DNA from: Nocardioidaceae bacterium
GTDB lineage: Bacteria > Actinomycetota > Actinomycetes > Propionibacteriales > Nocardioidaceae
Length of the DNA stretch: 28,075 nucleotides
Assembly: GCA_025966335.1 (NCBI GenBank)
Contig: JAICRS010000006.1
Span: forward strand, 1-28,075
Direction: 5' to 3'
The translations under genes were made by a program, and so were the position numbers. Shown in pieces: positions 24,909 through 28,075 of the stretch. Numbering within the stretch: the stretch's first letter is position 1; each line of letters opens with the position of its first letter. The notes beneath the pieces are model-generated. The model saw nothing but the letters and a program-made list of their open reading frames with translations, made no database searches and was not told where the DNA came from.

Positions 24909-27445
24909 TGTTCCCCCTGCAGAGTGGCGATGACTTCATCGAGGTCGTCGGGCTTGATCAGGACGTCGCGCGCCTTCGAGCCCTCGCTGGGGCCGACGAT
25001 GCCGCGGCTTTCCAGGATGTCCATCAGCCGGCCCGCCTTCGCGAAGCCGACCCGGAGCTTGCGCTGCAGCATCGAGGTGGACCCGAACTGGGTGGAGACG
25101 ACCAGCTCGACCGCCTGCACCACCAGGTCCAGGTCGTCGCCGATGTCGTCGTCGAGGTCGCGCTTGGCGGCCTGCGGTGCGGTGACGTCCTCGCGGTAGG
25201 TCGGCGTCAGCTGCTCCTTGCAGTGCTTGACGACCTCGTGCACCTCGGCCTCGGTGACCCAGGACCCCTGCACGCGCACCGGTTTCCCGGCGCCCATCGG
25301 CAGGAACAGCCCGTCACCCTGGCCGACCAGCTTCTCGGCGCCCGGCTGGTCCAGGATCACCCGACTGTCGGCCAGGGAGCTGGTCGCGAACGCGAGCCTG
25401 GAGGGCACGTTGGCCTTGATCAGACCCGTGACCACGTCGACCGAGGGGCGCTGCGTGGCCAGGATCAGGTGGATGCCGGCCGCACGCGCGAGCTGGGTGA
25501 TCCGGACGATCGCGTCCTCGACGTCACGTGGTGCGACCATCATCAGGTCGGCGAGCTCATCGACCACCACGAGCAGGAACGGGTACGGCGCCAGCACCCG
25601 CTCGCTTCCGGCGGGGACCTGGACCTTGCCTGCACGCACGGCCTTGTTGAAGTCGTCGACGTGCCGGAAGCCGAAGGCGGCGAGGTCGTCGTAACGCATG
25701 TCCATCTCGCGGACCACCCAGGCCAGCGCCTCCGCGGCCTTCTTCGGATTGGTGATGATCGGCGTGATCAGGTGCGGCACGCCCTCGTAGATGTTGAGCT
25801 CGACCCGCTTCGGGTCGACCAGGATCATCCGCACCTCGTCCGGGGTGGACCGCATCAGGATCGAGGTGATCATCGAGTTCACAAAGCTGGACTTACCCGA
25901 ACCGGTGGCGCCGGCGACCAGCAGGTGCGGCATCTTCGCCATGTTCGCGACCACGAAGCCGCCCTCGACGTCCTTGCCGAGCCCGACGATCATCGGGTGG
26001 TGGTCGTTGCGGGCGTTGCCGCTGCGCAGCACGTCGCCGAGGGAGACGATCTCCTTGTCGGTGTTGGGGATCTCGATGCCGATCGCGGACTTGCCCGGGA
26101 TCGGGGACAGGATCCGTACGTCGGCGGACGCGACCGCGTAGGCGATGTTCTTGCCGAGCGCGGTGACCTTCTCCACCTTCACCGCGGGACCGAGCTCGAC
26201 CTCGTAGCGGGTGACGGTCGGCCCCCGGGTGTAGCCGGTGACCTGGGCGTCGATGTCGAACTGCTCGAGGACCTCGGTCAGCCGCTCGACCACCGCGTCG
26301 GAGGCCTTGGACCGCTGCTTGTGCGGGCTGCCCGGCTTGAGCACCTCGTTGGCCGGAAGCGAGTACGTCACGTCGCCGGACAGTGCGAGCTGCTCGACGC
26401 GGGCCGGCAGCGGGGCGTGCGGCGGCGGCTCGAGCTCACCCTTCTCGTTGACCTGTGACTCGTCGGTCGGCTCGGTCTCGGCCTTCTTGCCGCGCTTGCC
26501 GAGCTCGCGGCCCTCGAGCACCGGGCTGTCGTAGGGCTTGTCGCCGGCGTCCTCGTCGACCTCGGTCATGCTGGCCACGCGACGTCGCGGCCGGGTCCGC
26601 TTGAGCGGTTGGGTCTCGTCGTTCTCCGCGGCAGTCTCCGGCTTCGCCGTACGCCCCAGCGCCTTGTCGCGCAGCCCGCGGATCCGCTCCGGGATCTGGT
26701 AGACCGGCGTGCCGGTGATCACCAGGACACCGAAGACGGCGAGCAGCACGAGCAGGGGTACGACGACAAGCGTGCTGCGGAGCAGGTCCATCAGCAGCGA
26801 GGAGATCACGAAGCCGAGGGCGCCACCGGCGTGCTGCAGCGGCTCCACGTTGCCCAGGTGCGGCTCGGGCATCCCGTTGGCGATGTGGACCAGGCCGAGC
26901 ACGCCGAACAGCAGCGCCGCCCAGCCGATGACCTGGCGACCGGCCGGGCCGTTGCTCTCGGGGTTGCGCAGGTTGCGCCAGGCGATGAACACCAGCAGCA
27001 GCGGGACGAACCAGGCGAGCAGGCCGACCGAACCGGCGACGACGGTGCGGGTGAAGTCGCCGATGCCTCCGGGCAGCTGCCACCACACAGCGGCCGCCAC
27101 GACCACGGCGAGCCCGATCAGGAACAGGCCGGCGCCGTCACGGCGGTGCTCCGGATCCAGCTCCCGGGCGGTGCGCCCGATCTTGCGCACGGTCGCGCCG
27201 AGCACATGGGCGATGCCCAACCAGGTGCTCGCCACTCCTCGGCCGAGGGCGGCGAAGAGCGTTGCAATAGGGCCAGACCCGTTCCGGACCGCCCGGGGCG
27301 CCGGCCGCTTCGACTTCGAGCGGCTCGACGACGAGGACTTGCGTCGGGTCTGGCTGCCGGACGACCGGGATCGAGAAGTCCCAGCAGAGCTTTTCGCCTT
27401 GCTGGTGCTTCGCGACGCCGGTGGGGAAGACGTACGGGTCGCCAT
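24905..27445 (-). CDS. ftsK: FtsK/SpoIIIE DNA translocase
   Basis: This 846-residue septal DNA pump moves chromosome ends out of the closing division septum. The N-terminus is a Ser/Arg/Lys-rich basic tail (1-55). Four membrane helices lie at about 104-124, 135-156, 170-190 and 225-245, with one more possible at 205-220. A charged linker (250-345) follows. The motor includes Walker A GATGSGKS (512-519), DPKRVELNIYEGVPHL (544-559) and Walker B FLLVVVDELADLMM (623-636). The C-terminal gamma winged helix (about 780-840) contains STSMLQRKLRVGFAKAGRLM, which reads KOPS-like guide sites. The ATG at 27445 follows a TAGGCT -10 by 7 bases with no ribosome site, which suggests a leaderless mRNA. It is the first gene of the operon with the RodZ-like gene. 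Confidence 0.96.
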   Translation of the reverse strand: MATRTSSPPASRSTSKAKSSAGTSRSRSSGSQTRRKSSSSSRSKSKRPAPRAVRNGSGPIATLFAALGRGVASTWLGIAHVLGATVRKIGRTARELDPEHRRDGAGLFLIGLAVVVAAAVWWQLPGGIGDFTRTVVAGSVGLLAWFVPLLLVFIAWRNLRNPESNGPAGRQVIGWAALLFGVLGLVHIANGMPEPHLGNVEPLQHAGGALGFVISSLLMDLLRSTLVVVPLLVLLAVFGVLVITGTPVYQIPERIRGLRDKALGRTAKPETAAENDETQPLKRTRPRRRVASMTEVDEDAGDKPYDSPVLEGRELGKRGKKAETEPTDESQVNEKGELEPPPHAPLPARVEQLALSGDVTYSLPANEVLKPGSPHKQRSKASDAVVERLTEVLEQFDIDAQVTGYTRGPTVTRYEVELGPAVKVEKVTALGKNIAYAVASADVRILSPIPGKSAIGIEIPNTDKEIVSLGDVLRSGNARNDHHPMIVGLGKDVEGGFVVANMAKMPHLLVAGATGSGKSSFVNSMITSILMRSTPDEVRMILVDPKRVELNIYEGVPHLITPIITNPKKAAEALAWVVREMDMRYDDLAAFGFRHVDDFNKAVRAGKVQVPAGSERVLAPYPFLLVVVDELADLMMVAPRDVEDAIVRITQLARAAGIHLILATQRPSVDVVTGLIKANVPSRLAFATSSLADSRVILDQPGAEKLVGQGDGLFLPMGAGKPVRVQGSWVTEAEVHEVVKHCKEQLTPTYREDVTAPQAAKRDLDDDIGDDLDLVVQAVELVVSTQFGSTSMLQRKLRVGFAKAGRLMDILESRGIVGPSEGSKARDVLIKPDDLDEVIATLQGEQ

Positions 27446-27452
27446 GGTCCAG

Positions 27453-27458
27453 AGCCTA
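27453..27458 (-). promoter_or_regulatory. -10 element of leaderless ftsK
   Basis: TAGGCT on the minus strand is 7 bases before the ftsK ATG. No ribosome site is visible, and no clear -35 hexamer lies at the usual distance. Confidence 0.5.
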
Positions 27459-27546
27459 GGCGATCGTCACACCAGTCCCATGGTTCACACGCCGTGCGTC
27501 GGCCCCAATCCGGCTCCGCTCCCCCGAGCCGTCCGGCCGCCGGGCG

Positions 27547-27560
27547 AGCCCGATCGGGCT
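27547..27560. promoter_or_regulatory. Perfect 14-bp palindrome in the rnj-ftsK gap
   Basis: AGCCCGATCGGGCT is a perfect inverted repeat with no spacer, about 100 bp upstream of the ftsK start. A partial copy, TCGATCGGG, lies at about 27625. It could be a regulator site for ftsK. The rest of the 262-bp gap has no convincing gene. Confidence 0.4.
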
Positions 27561-27667
27561 ATGGGCGGTACGGCGGGAGCGTCCTATCGCCGTGGGGAGG
27601 AACATCACCAGTCCGACCGGCACTCGATCGGGAATGTGTCCGATCTGTCCGCTTTCGGGCTTTTGGT

Positions 27668-27706
27668 GCTCGCGACTGCCGGTCCGAGTGGTCGCGCGAG
27701 CGGACC
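27668..27706 (-). terminator. Terminator-like overlapping hairpins after rnj
   Basis: GCTCGCGAC (27668-27676) pairs with GTCGCGCGAGC (27691-27701) apart from a two-base bulge. GGTCCG (27681-27686) pairs with CGGACC (27701-27706). The two overlap, so only one can form at a time. They start one base past the rnj stop and probably end that transcript; there is no U-tract. Confidence 0.5.
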
Positions 27707-27707
27707 C

Positions 27708-28075
27708 TCAGGCCTCCAGCACCACCGGGATGATCATCGGCCGGCGGCGGTGCTTGTTGCTCACCCAGCGGCCGACGACGCGACGGATGGTCTGCTGCAG
27801 CTGGTGGGTGTCGTCGACGCCGTCGGCCCTGGCGGTGTCGAGCGCCTCGATGATCGCGGGCTTGATCTCGTCGAAGGTCGCGTCGTTCTCCACGAAGCCA
27901 CGGGCATGGATCTCCGGGCCGCCCGAGACCTTGCCGGTCACCGAGTCCACGACCACGATCACCGAGATGAACCCCTCCTCGCCGAGGATCCGGCGGTCCT
28001 TGAGCGAGGACTCGGTGATGTCCCCGACCGAGGAGCCGTCGACGAAGACGTAGCCGCAGTCGACCTTGCCGGCGA
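27708..28075 (-). CDS. rnj: Ribonuclease J, C-terminal 121 residues (cut by window edge)
   Basis: RNase J is a metallo-beta-lactamase/beta-CASP nuclease with 5'-3' exonuclease and endonuclease activity in RNA maturation and decay. Only the end is present: YVFVDGSSVGDI, then SLKDRRILGEEGFISVIVVV, GGPEIHARGFVE, HQLQQTIRRVVGRW, and the terminal RRRPMIIPVVLEA, a typical RNase J C-terminus. The catalytic domain lies beyond the right edge. The frame is open to the edge, so the gene is partial rather than starting at the GTG at 27962. Its position upstream of ftsK is the usual one in actinobacteria. Confidence 0.93.
   Translation of the reverse strand, partial: AGKVDCGYVFVDGSSVGDITESSLKDRRILGEEGFISVIVVVDSVTGKVSGGPEIHARGFVENDATFDEIKPAIIEALDTARADGVDDTHQLQQTIRRVVGRWVSNKHRRRPMIIPVVLEA

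Noticed and set aside
27708..27962. A separate 84-residue gene at the right edge
   Set aside because: The frame is open to the window edge and its sequence is the C-terminus of RNase J, so the GTG at 27962 is an internal codon.

Overview
The window looks like chromosome from a high-GC Actinomycetota bacterium, most likely a Nocardioides-like member of the Propionibacteriales. The signs are GC-rich coding sequence with strongly G/C-ending codons, several starts that look leaderless, the ftsK-rimO-pgsA-cinA-clgR-DUF3046-recA gene order, a PafBC (RecA-NDp) type promoter in front of recA, and ClgR. The genus is an inference from gene content and style.

The backbone is on the minus strand, read from high to low coordinates. 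It holds the end of RNase J (rnj, cut by the window), ftsK, a large RodZ-like membrane HTH protein, rimO, pgsA, cinA (pncC-like), clgR, DUF3046, an MFS transporter and the first half of recA (cut by the window). Other genes interrupt it. A plus-strand GH15 trehalase-like gene sits between pgsA and cinA. The plus-strand DNA-repair pair lhr-nei2 lies beyond clgR. Between lhr and DUF3046 is an accessory block at about 2330-11638. It carries a DinB-fold protein, a GNAT acetyltransferase, a secreted PQQ-type sugar dehydrogenase, a four-gene operon (NodI/DrrA-like ABC exporter plus a monoacylglycerol-lipase-like hydrolase), and a TPR/LuxR regulator followed by a flavin-dependent oxidoreductase.

The regulatory theme is DNA damage and proteostasis. 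recA has two promoters: a distal one under a LexA box and a proximal one with the RecA-NDp/PafBC layout. The lhr-nei2 pair has a clear match to the same PafBC motif directly before a leaderless GTG start, so recA, lhr and nei2 probably form one LexA-independent damage regulon here. clgR has a SigR/SigE-like ECF promoter and ends in an alanine-rich tail that resembles a Clp degron.

Noncoding DNA is scarce but structured. The 457-bp gap between nei2 and clgR contains two copies of a 78-bp hairpin repeat flanking another inverted repeat. The gap between the RodZ-like gene and rimO holds a cluster of GAGACGCG-type direct and inverted repeats. The rnj-ftsK gap has a perfect 14-bp palindrome and overlapping hairpins. 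I saw no CRISPR array, tRNA, rRNA, insertion sequence or prophage. The most unusual points are the abrupt loss of G/C-ending codons in recA at the left edge, the paired hairpin repeats, the RodZ-like fusion protein, and an 18-bp palindrome that may be the operator of the LuxR/oxidoreductase pair.
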